This document shows, in pieces, positions 22,283-30,704 of a DNA stretch of 34,698 nt (position 1 is the first letter of the stretch; each line of letters begins with the position of its first letter). The notes under the pieces are model-generated. The model was not told where the DNA came from. It made no database searches and was given only the letters and a program-made list of their open reading frames with translations. Origin of the DNA: a virus; IMG/VR virus record IMGVR_UViG_3300010430_000275, positions 1 through 34,698 of that record; one strand, written 5' to 3'. The translations under genes and the position numbers were made by a program.

Positions 22283-22587
22283 CGCTTGGCTACGCACACC
22301 CGGATCACCTCACGGAAGCGCTAACAGCGAAGCAGTTAGAGGAATGGTGGCTGTTCAACACATTGGAGCCGATCGGGGAAGAGCGGGCGGATATCCGGAA
22401 TGGGATTCTGTGCGCTCTAACCGCCAATCTTCAGCCTGGCCGGCGGCGCAAGCGGTTCAAGCCGGAGGATTTCATGCCTTGGAGGATGCAGAAAAGGCGG
22501 ACGGCCAAGGATATGCGGGCGGAATTCGAAGCGAAGGCCGCGGCCTTGGCGGCACGGGGTGGGGTGTCTATTCGGCAGGTGGAATAG
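21917..22587 (+). CDS. Tail assembly chaperone GT (-1 frameshift product)
   Basis: Frameshifting at codon AAC (22247-22249) joins 21917-22249 with 22249-22587 to give about 223 residues. The extension reads FLFRLCIALGYAHPDHLTEALTAKQLEEWW, then LEPIGEERADIRNGILCALTA and KPEDFMPW, matching the DUF4035-like T domain. It contacts the tape measure during tail assembly. The extension ORF has no good start of its own before 22363, consistent with frameshift expression. The last 20 bp overlap the antisense immunity gene. Confidence 0.8.
22243..22273 (+). promoter_or_regulatory. Programmed -1 ribosomal frameshift site
   Basis: GGGAAAC at 22243-22249 is in the X-XXY-YYZ phase relative to the chaperone frame (GAG GGA AAC). 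It is followed three bases later by a stem, GCCGG (22253-22257) with CCGGC (22269-22273). Same slippery heptamer type as the lambda G/GT site (GGGAAAG). Confidence 0.8.
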
Positions 22588-22768
22588 GCCGCTCCACGCG
22601 GGTTGCTGCCCAAATCAGGGCGGCTATCCATCCTAGCCCGGTCCATCCCAAAAACAGGTTTAGCAGGAAGATGGCAAAACCGTTGTGGTGCCGGCGGAGG
22701 CCGGCAACGCAGGTCGGGATGAAGTACCCGCAAACAATGAAAATCCAGAAAAACGCGGTTTCCACCAT
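22568..22768 (-). CDS. Superinfection immunity protein (Imm-like membrane protein)
   Basis: The protein has 66 residues on the minus strand amid rightward tail genes. It has two membrane helices (about 4-22 and 31-55) with RRHHNGFAIFLLNLFLGWTGLGWIAALIWAAT, the signature of the T4 Imm-type superinfection immunity family. The product would sit in the inner membrane and block DNA entry by related phages. Start ATG at 22768 is close to GGAGG (22771-22775 on the complement), and GTG at 22765 has better spacing. It overlaps the last 20 bp of GT and leaves a 40-bp gap before tape measure. Its antisense orientation fits expression from the prophage. Confidence 0.85.
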   Translation of the reverse strand: MVETAFFWIFIVCGYFIPTCVAGLRRHHNGFAIFLLNLFLGWTGLGWIAALIWAATRVERPIPPAE

Positions 22769-22808
22769 TTCCTCCGAGTTTTCGGAACACTAGGGCAGGG
22801 GTTTAGCA

Positions 22809-24878
22809 GTGGCAAGCATAGGCAATCTTACCGCGAACCTTAGCGCGGAAACCGCGGCGTTTAAGACGGATCTGGACCAAGCCAACCGGCAGCTAAGCTC
22901 TTCCTCCGCAAAGATGAATAGGTCGCTATCCAAACTTGATAAAGGTTTTGATCTACTGAGCAAAAAGGCCAGTATTTTTGCCAAGTCGCTCTCGGTCGGC
23001 GGTGTGGCGGTGGGCCTGACCGCGGCGGCTGCCGGCTTTGGCGTCCTGGCTAAAAAGTCACTGGATTTTGCGGACTCGATCGCCAAAACAGCCGATAAAG
23101 TAGGGTTTTCGACGGGCCAACTCCAGGAGCTTCGGGTAGCAGCCGGCCTTGCCGGCGTTAGCACGAAAAACCTTGATCTTTCCTTGCAACGTTTTTCCCG
23201 GCGCCTTGGGGAGGCAGCCCAAGGCAGCGGTACGTTAAAGGGCACCCTTGATCAATATGGCATCGCTGCCCGGAATGCGGATGGATCCACGCGCGCCAAT
23301 ATCGATGTGCTGAACGATCTGGCCAATGCCATCAAGGGTGCGGAGAGTGAGCAAGAGGCCCTGCGCATCGCTTTCAAGGCCTTTGATAGTGAAGGCGCCG
23401 CGTTGGTGAACCTGTTGCGGAACGGGTCTGATGGTATGGACGCCATGCGGCAACAGGCGCGCGATTTGGGCCTTGTGATAGAGGACTCGTTGTTGCGGAA
23501 CGCGGAGGCAACAAACGATAAGCTATCCCTCACTGCCCAAATCATGGATGTGCGGCTGAAGGATGCAATTCTGCGCGTCACGCCGGCGCTGGATAACATG
23601 TTGCGTGGGTTTCTGGAGAAGGCCCCGCAAATGGTCTTCTACGCTGAACGGTTCCTGCACATTTTCGGCTTGTTGGCTGAAGAGAGCGAGTCCACGCAGC
23701 TCCAGCGCTTCCTTGAGGCGCAGGTGAACACAACCGCGGAACTGGTGAAGTGGCAAGAGCGCCTGGCCAGTGCCACCCAAAAGGTAAAGGACAGCTCCGA
23801 TTTCGCGCTAGGTGACAACCTGGCGCTTTTGGAGCGGGCGCAAGAGAAGGTCCGCGAATTAACCGAAAAGCTGGGGGCAATTGAGGCCCGTTTGGCGGTC
23901 CTAAGAAAGAACCAAGAGAGCCCTACCGGTCTGGCCGTGACGGTAAATCCCGCGCCGGTGGGCGGTGGTGCCGGCGCGGATATGGATCCTAAAAAGTTTC
24001 CCCGTGCGCCGGATCTTAAAGGCTTCCTCCGCAAGCGCGATGAGGAGGCGTTGGCCTTCCTTGAGAAGATAGAAACCGATCGGCAGCGGCTTTTTGAATC
24101 CGAATTGGAACGCATCCAGCGGGAACGCGATGAGCGCCTGAAGATGCTGGAGGATTTGGCGTTGTCGGAAAAAGAGGCAGCCGATGCGCGGGTCCAAATC
24201 CGCCGGAACGCTGCCAAGGAAATATCCGAAATCAACAAACAAAAGCAGGAAGAAATCCTGCGCCAAATGGAGGAGGAGCGGAAGGAACAGGAGCGCATCC
24301 TGGAGGAGGAGCGCCGCGCCCGTGAAAAGTTCAATGAGGATATTGTGAACAGCGGGATTGATGCCCTGGAGCGCCTGGCAACGGGTTACGGCAGCTTTAA
24401 GGAAGTGGCTATTAGCGTGCTGGCCGATGTTCTCAAAGGGTGGCTTGCGCTTAACAAGGAAAGCTCCTCCGGCGGGTTGGGTGGCCTTTTCGGTGGCGGC
24501 GGCGGCGGCGGATTCGACATTTTCAGCATTATTTCGGGCGATGAAGGCGGATTTGGCATTGGTACGCTGTTCGGGTTTGCTGGCGGCGGCAATCCGCCGG
24601 TTGGGCGCCCGTCGATCGTGGGGGAAGAGGGGCCGGAACTGTTCGTGCCGCAAACGCGCGGAACGGTGATCCCGAACGACATCACGCAGCGGATCATGTC
24701 GGGCGAGCCCGGCGCCGGCGGCACCGTGGTGCAGCACATCAACGTGCATCCGGACGTTAGCGCGATCGCGGAGGCCCAAGTGCGGCGGATGCTGCCGCAA
24801 ATTCTCGAAATGGGTAAGGCCGCGAACCAAGAGGGGCGGATGCGCAACCCTCAATACTTCCAAGGGACAACAGGTTAG
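22809..24878 (+). CDS. Tape measure protein
   Basis: The protein has 689 residues with a GTG start at 22809. The N-terminal part (NLTANLSAETAAFKTDLDQANRQLSS) and the hydrophobic stretch LSVGGVAVGLTAAAAGFG (about 61-79) are typical. A helical body with long coiled coils (about 400-515, EIETDRQRL-like and EEERKEQERILEEERR) follows, then Gly-rich segments and FAGGGNPPVGRPSIVGEEGPELFVPQTRGTVIPN near 590-630, the usual phage tape-measure end. At about 1.5 angstrom per residue the tail would be near 100 nm long. Proteolytic or lytic domains were not seen. Confidence 0.9.
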   Translation: MASIGNLTANLSAETAAFKTDLDQANRQLSSSSAKMNRSLSKLDKGFDLLSKKASIFAKSLSVGGVAVGLTAAAAGFGVLAKKSLDFADSIAKTADKVGFSTGQLQELRVAAGLAGVSTKNLDLSLQRFSRRLGEAAQGSGTLKGTLDQYGIAARNADGSTRANIDVLNDLANAIKGAESEQEALRIAFKAFDSEGAALVNLLRNGSDGMDAMRQQARDLGLVIEDSLLRNAEATNDKLSLTAQIMDVRLKDAILRVTPALDNMLRGFLEKAPQMVFYAERFLHIFGLLAEESESTQLQRFLEAQVNTTAELVKWQERLASATQKVKDSSDFALGDNLALLERAQEKVRELTEKLGAIEARLAVLRKNQESPTGLAVTVNPAPVGGGAGADMDPKKFPRAPDLKGFLRKRDEEALAFLEKIETDRQRLFESELERIQRERDERLKMLEDLALSEKEAADARVQIRRNAAKEISEINKQKQEEILRQMEEERKEQERILEEERRAREKFNEDIVNSGIDALERLATGYGSFKEVAISVLADVLKGWLALNKESSSGGLGGLFGGGGGGGFDIFSIISGDEGGFGIGTLFGFAGGGNPPVGRPSIVGEEGPELFVPQTRGTVIPNDITQRIMSGEPGAGGTVVQHINVHPDVSAIAEAQVRRMLPQILEMGKAANQEGRMRNPQYFQGTTG

Positions 24879-25511
24879 ATGGCCATTATTTATCCGCTGC
24901 CGCTGCCGGCAGCCTTGCAGCGCATCGCAATCCGCCCGGTGAACGTGGTGAGCTTCACCCAATCCCCGTGGACCGGGCAGCAGCAGGTGCAGGACCATCA
25001 AGGCCAGTATTGGACTGCAGCACTCACGATTCCGCCGGCGCCTTCCCGTGCGTCCGCGGAAAAGTGGATCAATTTCCTGATAAAGCTGAAGGGTTCGCTT
25101 GGCACCTTCCTGTTAACCAATCCCATGTATGCAACGCCACAAGGATTTGCGGCGACGGTGGCGGGCGATCCGGTGGTCGATGGCGGTGGGCAGGAAGGCG
25201 AGGTCTTGAACGTCCAGGGCCTTCCGATTTCGACCACGGGCTATTTGCTGGAAGGCGATTTCATCCAATTGGGCACCGGCATCACCAGCCGGCTTCATAA
25301 AGTGATCGAGCCGGTCGATAGCGATGCCGATGGCAAAGCGGCCATATCCCTTTGGCCGCGGATCCGCCGCGGTGAGGCGCCGGTGGATTCCGCCGCGGTC
25401 GTCGTAGCCGATTGCGCCGGCGCGTTTCGGTTGGTCGGGCCAACGGAATGGGCGCATGAGCCCGGCATATATTCGCAAGCGGTTGAACTGAATGCCGTGG
25501 AGGCGTTCTAG
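24879..25511 (+). CDS. Distal tail-like protein (DUF2460 neighbourhood family)
   Basis: The protein has 210 residues starting immediately after the tape measure stop. It reads YPLPLPAALQRIAIRPVNVVSF, then WTAALTIPPAPSRASAEKWINFLIKLKGSLGTFLL and the C-terminal GPTEWAHEPGIYSQAVELNAVEAF, the layout of distal tail proteins preceding DUF2163 genes. It probably forms the ring joining tube and hub. I am sure of the position, less so of the family number. Confidence 0.75.
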   Translation: MAIIYPLPLPAALQRIAIRPVNVVSFTQSPWTGQQQVQDHQGQYWTAALTIPPAPSRASAEKWINFLIKLKGSLGTFLLTNPMYATPQGFAATVAGDPVVDGGGQEGEVLNVQGLPISTTGYLLEGDFIQLGTGITSRLHKVIEPVDSDADGKAAISLWPRIRRGEAPVDSAAVVVADCAGAFRLVGPTEWAHEPGIYSQAVELNAVEAF

Positions 25512-25516
25512 GCGTC

Positions 25517-26074
25517 ATGACTGAGCGGAATTTTCCCGTTGCATTGCTGGATGCTTTCGACGCTCCGGTCGTGCGGCCCTTCCTGATGTTTGAGGGCGAG
25601 TTTTCGACCACCCTGCGCCTATGGACGGGGCACGGCATACTCTATGCGCTTGGTGAGGAATGGACCGGGTCGGGCGTTATCCTCAAGGTTTCGCCAATTC
25701 AGGAAGGCTCCGATTTGGTTGCCCGCGGACTTACGTTCGAACTGTCCGGAGTGCCTTCCGAAATGATCGCCTTGGCCCTGGCTGAGGACTACCAAGGCAA
25801 TGCGGCCAGGGTCTATATCGGGGCATTCGATGAGGCGGGGGATTTGATCAGCGATCCCGGCCTATTGTTCGGCGCCACAATGGACACAATGACGATCGAA
25901 GAAGACGGGGAAAGCTCCACAATCCAGCTTGCGGTCGAAAATGATTTGATTGCCCTGGAACGTGACAACCGGGTGCTTTGGACGCCGGAGGAGCAAAAGC
26001 TGATTTACCCGGATGATACCGGATTCGATAGCGTGGCCCTGCTACAGGATACCGAAGTGGTGTGGAAGGCCTGA
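25517..26074 (+). CDS. Tail hub protein, DUF2163-like
   Basis: The protein has 185 residues. FEGEFSTTLRLWTGHGILYALGEEWTGSGVILKVSPIQEGSDLVARGLTFELSG... contains the DUF2163 N-terminal strands; VYIGAFDEAGDLISDPGLLFGATMDTM is the central signature and the tail ERDNRVLWTPEEQKL ends the domain. In this family the full DUF2163 proteins are often longer (about 280), so this is a short version. It lies between the distal tail and the NlpC/P60-like gene as in GTA-like tail cassettes. Confidence 0.75.
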   Translation: MTERNFPVALLDAFDAPVVRPFLMFEGEFSTTLRLWTGHGILYALGEEWTGSGVILKVSPIQEGSDLVARGLTFELSGVPSEMIALALAEDYQGNAARVYIGAFDEAGDLISDPGLLFGATMDTMTIEEDGESSTIQLAVENDLIALERDNRVLWTPEEQKLIYPDDTGFDSVALLQDTEVVWKA

Positions 26075-26075
26075 T

Positions 26076-26519
26076 ATGCCCAAAAAAATAGGATGGGAAA
26101 CGCGGTTGGATGCCTTCCTGCGCGAACGGCGCCGCATGCCCTTTTCTTGGCAGCACCACGATTGCTGCATGTTTCCTGCGGATGCCATCAAGGTTATGTC
26201 TGGCGTGGATGCGGCGGAGCGGTACCGGCTGAAATATTCAAAGGAAATCGGCGCGCGGCGCATCGTGATACTGGCCGGCGGCATGGAAGCGCTGGCCATG
26301 CAATCCATGGCCGCAATCGGCCTGGAAGAGGTGCCGCCGCTGAAGGCGCAACGCGGTGATCCGGTTTTGTTCAATTGCCGAACGGATGGTGATCCGGATG
26401 GGTTATCCGGCGGCATCCTGGATTTGAGTGGCCGGCGGATCCTGGCGCCGGTCGTTGATTCGGTCGGGCTGAAGGAGTTTCCAGTGACCGCGGCGATACG
26501 TGCGTGGAGGCTTGGCTAA
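26076..26519 (+). CDS. NlpC/P60-like (DUF6950-type) tail-associated hydrolase
   Basis: The protein has 147 residues from the ATG at 26076; a longer N-terminal reading overlaps the hub gene and is rejected. A cysteine in HHDCCMFPADAIKVMSG (C30/C31) fits the NlpC/P60 catalytic position, and RGDPVLFNCR the G-D strand, but the later histidine is not obvious. It probably acts on peptidoglycan at DNA injection, or has lost activity and is structural. Overlaps the J-like start as TAATG. Confidence 0.7.
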   Translation: MPKKIGWETRLDAFLRERRRMPFSWQHHDCCMFPADAIKVMSGVDAAERYRLKYSKEIGARRIVILAGGMEALAMQSMAAIGLEEVPPLKAQRGDPVLFNCRTDGDPDGLSGGILDLSGRRILAPVVDSVGLKEFPVTAAIRAWRLG

Positions 26520-29437
26520 TGGCGTTCGTCGCACCTGTCATTGCGTCACTTGCCGCGGGGGCATTCACTTCAGCCATTGGCCTTTCCGGCATCGCGGCCA
26601 CCATCGTTTCCGGGGTGATTAAGCTGGGGGTCGGGCTCCTAACCTCCGCTTTGACGGCCAAGCCAACCCAATCGCTTCCCAATTTGGCCGGCTTCTCCGC
26701 GGAGGCAGTAAATCGAACGCAAGCGCTCCGGCAGCCGATCACCGCGGCCAAGATGATCGTGGGCGATGTGCGGGTCGGCGGTGCGCTCACCTTCGTGGAA
26801 TCGACAAACAACAATCACGATATTCACCTGGTTACGACAGTGGCCAATCATACTGTGGCGAGTTTCGAGTCGTTCTATTTGAACGCGGATCCGATTTACC
26901 CTGAACAGCTTGCGGCGGATGGGTGGGTGAGTTCCGGCAAGTACAAAGACAAGGTGCGGATTCTTTGGGATGACGGATCCGCAACCGGCCAGCCTTTCCC
27001 GGAACTGGTGGAAGAATGCGAGGATTGGCTGGAAACCCACCGGCAGCAGGGGCATGCCAAGTTTGTTGTCACGCTCAAGTTTGATGATGATCTGTTCCCT
27101 ACGGCAATTCCCAACCCTTCCGCCCGGGTGCGTGGGCTCATGCCCTATGATCCGCGAACCGGCCACACCCGATATTCGCCTAATGGGGCCTTGGTCACGC
27201 CGGCATATATGACGCGGCCAACAAAGGCGGGCGGCATGGGGGTGAAGCCGTCCGCAATTGAGGTGGTCCAGCAAATTGCCGCGGCCAATATCGCTGAGGA
27301 AATCGTGCCCTGCCGTGCTGTGTCGCATGAGGTTGCGGCGATCGATACGGCGGCAAACGCGATTGATGTTGATCAGGATGTGTGCCTGTTTCAAAGCGGC
27401 GACCGCGTGGCGGTGTCTGTAAAGGACGGCGATTTGCCGGAAGGCCTGGCGGCATCCACGGGCTATTTCGTTACGGTGTTGCGGGAAACCGCGCTGGATA
27501 GTCTGAAATGCCGGATTGCCTTAGCTGCCGACTATGACGCAGCGATTGCCAAAGGGCCTTACATCGATATCACCGGCAGCGGATCCGGTACCATTACGAT
27601 CACCAAGACGGGTGAGCCGCGTTATTCGAGTAGCGGCGTGATCGAATCCGACCGCAAGCCGGTCGATATTCTCAACGATTTGCGCTCCAGCTTTGCCGGC
27701 AGAATTGTGCCAGTGAGCGGCACCTGGCTAATCAAGCCTGGCGCGTTCGAACTGGCGTCACCGGTGTTTGATGAAGGCGATTTCCGGGCTGCCATCCGCG
27801 TTGTCACCAAACGGTCGCGCCGTGAACGGTACAACGCGGTGAAGGGTGTTTATGCGAGCCCGTTGAACCTTGGGAATCCTTCCGACTATCCGCCGGTGAC
27901 AAGCGCTGTTTTTGAGGAAGAGGACGGCGGGGAAACCGAGTTTGGAAACCTGCCGCTGCCTTTCACCGGGCGCCCGGCCACGGCGCAGCGCATCGCCAAA
28001 ATCGAATTGAACAGGCACCGCCGGCAGCAGCAGGTCGTTGTGCCTGTGAACCTTCGCGGGTTCCGCGCTGTGGCAGCCGGCTATTGCCGTGTGACCTATT
28101 CCAAGTGGGGATGGGATGAAAAGGTCTTTGAGGTGGTGGATTGGTCCCTGGCGCCCGATCGCGATGCCAACGGCACGCCGGTGCTTGGGGTGGATCTGCA
28201 ATTGCAGGAATCGGATGCGGCAGTGTTTGATTTTGATCCGGAAAGTGATGAGGTGGTGCCCAAGCCTGCCGCCCGCACAACCCTGCCCAGCTCCACAAGC
28301 ATCGTGCCGCCCGGCATTCCCGCGATCACGGAAGAGCTTTACGAAACGCGCGGCGGTTCCGGTGTAAAGGCCCGGGCCATTGTCACCACCTCCTCACCGG
28401 ATGGGCGGGTGTCCGGTTATCAATGGCGATTTAAACCCACCGGCGCTGCCGCCTTTACCAATGCCGGCGTTACGCCGGATGGCCGGTTGGTGATCGATGA
28501 CGTGAAGCCCGGTACCTACACAATCCAGGTGCGGGCAATTACCACGTTCGGCAAAAAAAGCGATTGGGTGGAGCGCGCCGCGGTAGAAGTGGCAGGGTTG
28601 AGCGCTGAGCCGGCGGACGTTTCCGGCCTTTCCCTCACGCAGGTGGCTGGCATCGCGGTGATGCGCTGGGATAGGCATCCTGATCTGGATGTGCGCAAGG
28701 GCGGTGAACTGCACTTTCGGCACTCGCAGGATCCAGTTTCCGGTACTTGGGAAACCTCGCAAAGTATTGGCGAGGCGGTTGCCGGAAACGAAACGCAAAC
28801 CATGCTGCCGCTGAAGCCTGGCCTTTATCTTGTGAAGGCGCGGGATGCGGTGGGAACGTGGTCGACCAATGCCGCCACGGTTGTGGCGACGGGAACGCAG
28901 GCGGTGGCTTTTGCCAATGTGACAAGCCTTTCCGCGCATCCTTCCTTCACCGGCACAAAAACAGACACGGTGGCCGTATCCGGGGTTTTGTCGATCGCCG
29001 GCGCCGGCACCGTTGATGACATTCCGGACGTTGATTCCGTGACAAGTTGGGATGCTGAGGGCGGAGTGAAACCGGAGGGCGTCTATCAATTTGCATCCGG
29101 CGCGGATCTTGGAACCGTGAAGCGCGTGCGCCTGCGGTCGGTTCTATCAAGCCAAATCGTGAACGTCTTTGACTTCATCGATCAACGGTCGGGGCTTGTT
29201 GATAGTTGGGTCGATTTCGACGGCGCGCCGGATGGCAGCGACGGGGATTTACTCATGGAGTTCCGGCAAACGGCTGACGATCCGGCAGGCACACCGGACT
29301 GGAGCGATTGGACTCGATTCGAAAGCGCGGAGACTGAAGCCCGTGCCTTCCAATTCCGCGCCCGGCTGATCAGCCGGCAGGAATCCGTAAACGTCGAATG
29401 CGACGAAATGACCGTGCAAATTGATGAGGTGGCCTAA
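26519..29437 (+). CDS. Tail tip / host-specificity protein J-like
   Basis: The protein has 972 residues from the ATG at 26519. Residues 1-55 have two hydrophobic glycine-rich helices (VIASLAAGAFTSAIGLSG, TIVSGVIKLGVGLLTSALTA) near the start, as in related tip proteins. The hub domain follows (PITAAKMIVGDVRVGGALTFVE, RVRGLMPYDPRTG, RVVTKRSRRERYNAVKGVY). From about 615, fibronectin-III-like beta domains appear (RGGSGVKARAIVTTSSPDGRVSGYQWRF, TYTIQVRAITTFGKKSDWV). It forms the central spike or fibre that contacts the cell. Confidence 0.9.
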   Translation: MAFVAPVIASLAAGAFTSAIGLSGIAATIVSGVIKLGVGLLTSALTAKPTQSLPNLAGFSAEAVNRTQALRQPITAAKMIVGDVRVGGALTFVESTNNNHDIHLVTTVANHTVASFESFYLNADPIYPEQLAADGWVSSGKYKDKVRILWDDGSATGQPFPELVEECEDWLETHRQQGHAKFVVTLKFDDDLFPTAIPNPSARVRGLMPYDPRTGHTRYSPNGALVTPAYMTRPTKAGGMGVKPSAIEVVQQIAAANIAEEIVPCRAVSHEVAAIDTAANAIDVDQDVCLFQSGDRVAVSVKDGDLPEGLAASTGYFVTVLRETALDSLKCRIALAADYDAAIAKGPYIDITGSGSGTITITKTGEPRYSSSGVIESDRKPVDILNDLRSSFAGRIVPVSGTWLIKPGAFELASPVFDEGDFRAAIRVVTKRSRRERYNAVKGVYASPLNLGNPSDYPPVTSAVFEEEDGGETEFGNLPLPFTGRPATAQRIAKIELNRHRRQQQVVVPVNLRGFRAVAAGYCRVTYSKWGWDEKVFEVVDWSLAPDRDANGTPVLGVDLQLQESDAAVFDFDPESDEVVPKPAARTTLPSSTSIVPPGIPAITEELYETRGGSGVKARAIVTTSSPDGRVSGYQWRFKPTGAAAFTNAGVTPDGRLVIDDVKPGTYTIQVRAITTFGKKSDWVERAAVEVAGLSAEPADVSGLSLTQVAGIAVMRWDRHPDLDVRKGGELHFRHSQDPVSGTWETSQSIGEAVAGNETQTMLPLKPGLYLVKARDAVGTWSTNAATVVATGTQAVAFANVTSLSAHPSFTGTKTDTVAVSGVLSIAGAGTVDDIPDVDSVTSWDAEGGVKPEGVYQFASGADLGTVKRVRLRSVLSSQIVNVFDFIDQRSGLVDSWVDFDGAPDGSDGDLLMEFRQTADDPAGTPDWSDWTRFESAETEARAFQFRARLISRQESVNVECDEMTVQIDEVA

Positions 29438-29838
29438 TGTCTCAAAGTGATCTGGTAATTGAAAACGCCGGCGGTGCCTCTTTCCGGGCGGATGTGCAGG
29501 GCGCTATCCAGGCGGTCGGTACAAACCAAGCGGGCGGCACTGCGCCAGGCACTCCCTATCCCAATCAATGGTGGGCGGATACGGCAAACAACCGTTTGAA
29601 GCGCAGGAACAGTGCCAACAATGCGTGGATCGATTGCGGCCCGTTGGAAGGCCCTACGGATCTTTCCGAAGTCACCGATAAGACGGCGGCGCGTGCCAAT
29701 CTTGGCCTTACGATCGGCACCCATGTAGCCGCATACGATGCGGCCAAAGGGTCGAACGGGAACGGCAACCGCACCGTTTCCACCTCCGCGCCTTCCGGTG
29801 GCGCTGATGGTGATCTTTGGATGGTGGTGGCTGCGTAA
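29437..29838 (+). CDS. Small fibre-associated protein
   Basis: The protein has 133 residues and starts in the TAATG overlap with J. It reads QSDLVIENAGGASFRADVQGAIQAVGTNQAGG, then PNQWWADTANNRLKRRNSANNAWI, the common fibre or side-tail motif of phages, and ends Gly/Ser-rich with SAPSGGADGDLWMVV. It probably trimerises with or adds to the tip. Next gene starts in overlap (TAATG). Confidence 0.75.
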   Translation: MSQSDLVIENAGGASFRADVQGAIQAVGTNQAGGTAPGTPYPNQWWADTANNRLKRRNSANNAWIDCGPLEGPTDLSEVTDKTAARANLGLTIGTHVAAYDAAKGSNGNGNRTVSTSAPSGGADGDLWMVVAA

Positions 29839-30704
29839 TGCCTGAAACCTATGTGCATAACGGTGGCAGCTTTGCGGCGTTAAAGCAGGTCTTCGTGCGT
29901 GACGGTGGCGCCTGGAAAGAGGCCACCGAAATGTGGCTGAAGGACGGCGGGGTCTGGAAACTGGTGCATGAAAACACTGTTTCCGTTGTGATCGCATCCG
30001 ACGTTGACGGGTGGGTGCTGACGGAAGAGGGGATTGAAATCATTGATCCCATTTTCCTGGAAATCACCGTGAAGGCCGGCGCAACCGTCAAAGGGCGTGC
30101 AGGGCGGCAATACTCACTGGATTTGGCGGGGCTTAATTCCTCCAGCACCGTGAAACTGGTGGTGGAGGCCGGCGGCGCCATTATCGGTCGGGGTGGAGCC
30201 GGCGGGGCGGCAAACGGGTCCGTTGGTGCGGCGGGTCAAAGCGCCATTTACACCCGCAACGCCATCACGATCGAAAACTATGGAACCATTGCCGGCGGTG
30301 GCGGCGGCGGTGGTGCCGGCGGGCGGGGCTCTACCTCCAGCTCATACGATTGCAATTGCTCTACCAATGGTGAAGGCGAAACCGTTTGCGAAACCTGCAC
30401 GGCTACAACCTACCATCAAGGCGGCGGTGGTGGCGGGGGCGCTGGTAGCCCCGGCGGTGCTGGTGGTACGGGAAAGGTTGCCGGGTTTCCGGGAACCACG
30501 TCCGGTGGCACCGGAGGTGCTGGTGGTACGAATGCCGGCGTCGGCGGCGACGGTGGAGCATACGGTGTAACTGGCAGTGCAGGATCGAACGGCAACAGCA
30601 CCAACGGCGGCGCGGGCGGCGCGTCTGGCAACTGGATAGACGGCAGCTCCTACATATCCAGCCAAAGCGGCGACGGCGACACATTCGGCCCGGCGGTCAA
30701 CTGA
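29838..30704 (+). CDS. Poly-glycine tail adhesin
   Basis: The protein has 288 residues from the ATG at 29838. Residues 1-110 include repeat-like HNGGSFAALKQVFVRDGGAWKEATEMWLKDGGVWK and a beta domain. From about 112 to 280 the sequence is dominated by Gly-rich motifs (GRGGAGGAANG, AGGGGGGGAGGRG, GGGGGGGAGSPGGAGG), as in poly-glycine-II receptor tips of T4-like gp38 adhesins. A Cys-rich loop interrupts it: C172, C174, C184 and C187. A 15-bp DNA repeat (30456-30470 and 30516-30530) encodes part of it. It likely determines host range. Confidence 0.85.
   Translation: MPETYVHNGGSFAALKQVFVRDGGAWKEATEMWLKDGGVWKLVHENTVSVVIASDVDGWVLTEEGIEIIDPIFLEITVKAGATVKGRAGRQYSLDLAGLNSSSTVKLVVEAGGAIIGRGGAGGAANGSVGAAGQSAIYTRNAITIENYGTIAGGGGGGGAGGRGSTSSSYDCNCSTNGEGETVCETCTATTYHQGGGGGGGAGSPGGAGGTGKVAGFPGTTSGGTGGAGGTNAGVGGDGGAYGVTGSAGSNGNSTNGGAGGASGNWIDGSSYISSQSGDGDTFGPAVN

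Noticed and set aside
22431-22790. 119-codon minus-strand frame overlapping the immunity gene
   Set aside because: Different frame from the Imm-like protein and without family features.
23901-25001. Long antisense frame of 366 codons opposite the tape measure
   Set aside because: Low-complexity shadow with no family features or ribosome site.
30290-30640. GC-rich tandem DNA repeats as a minisatellite or regulatory repeat
   Set aside because: Explained by poly-glycine coding in the adhesin gene.
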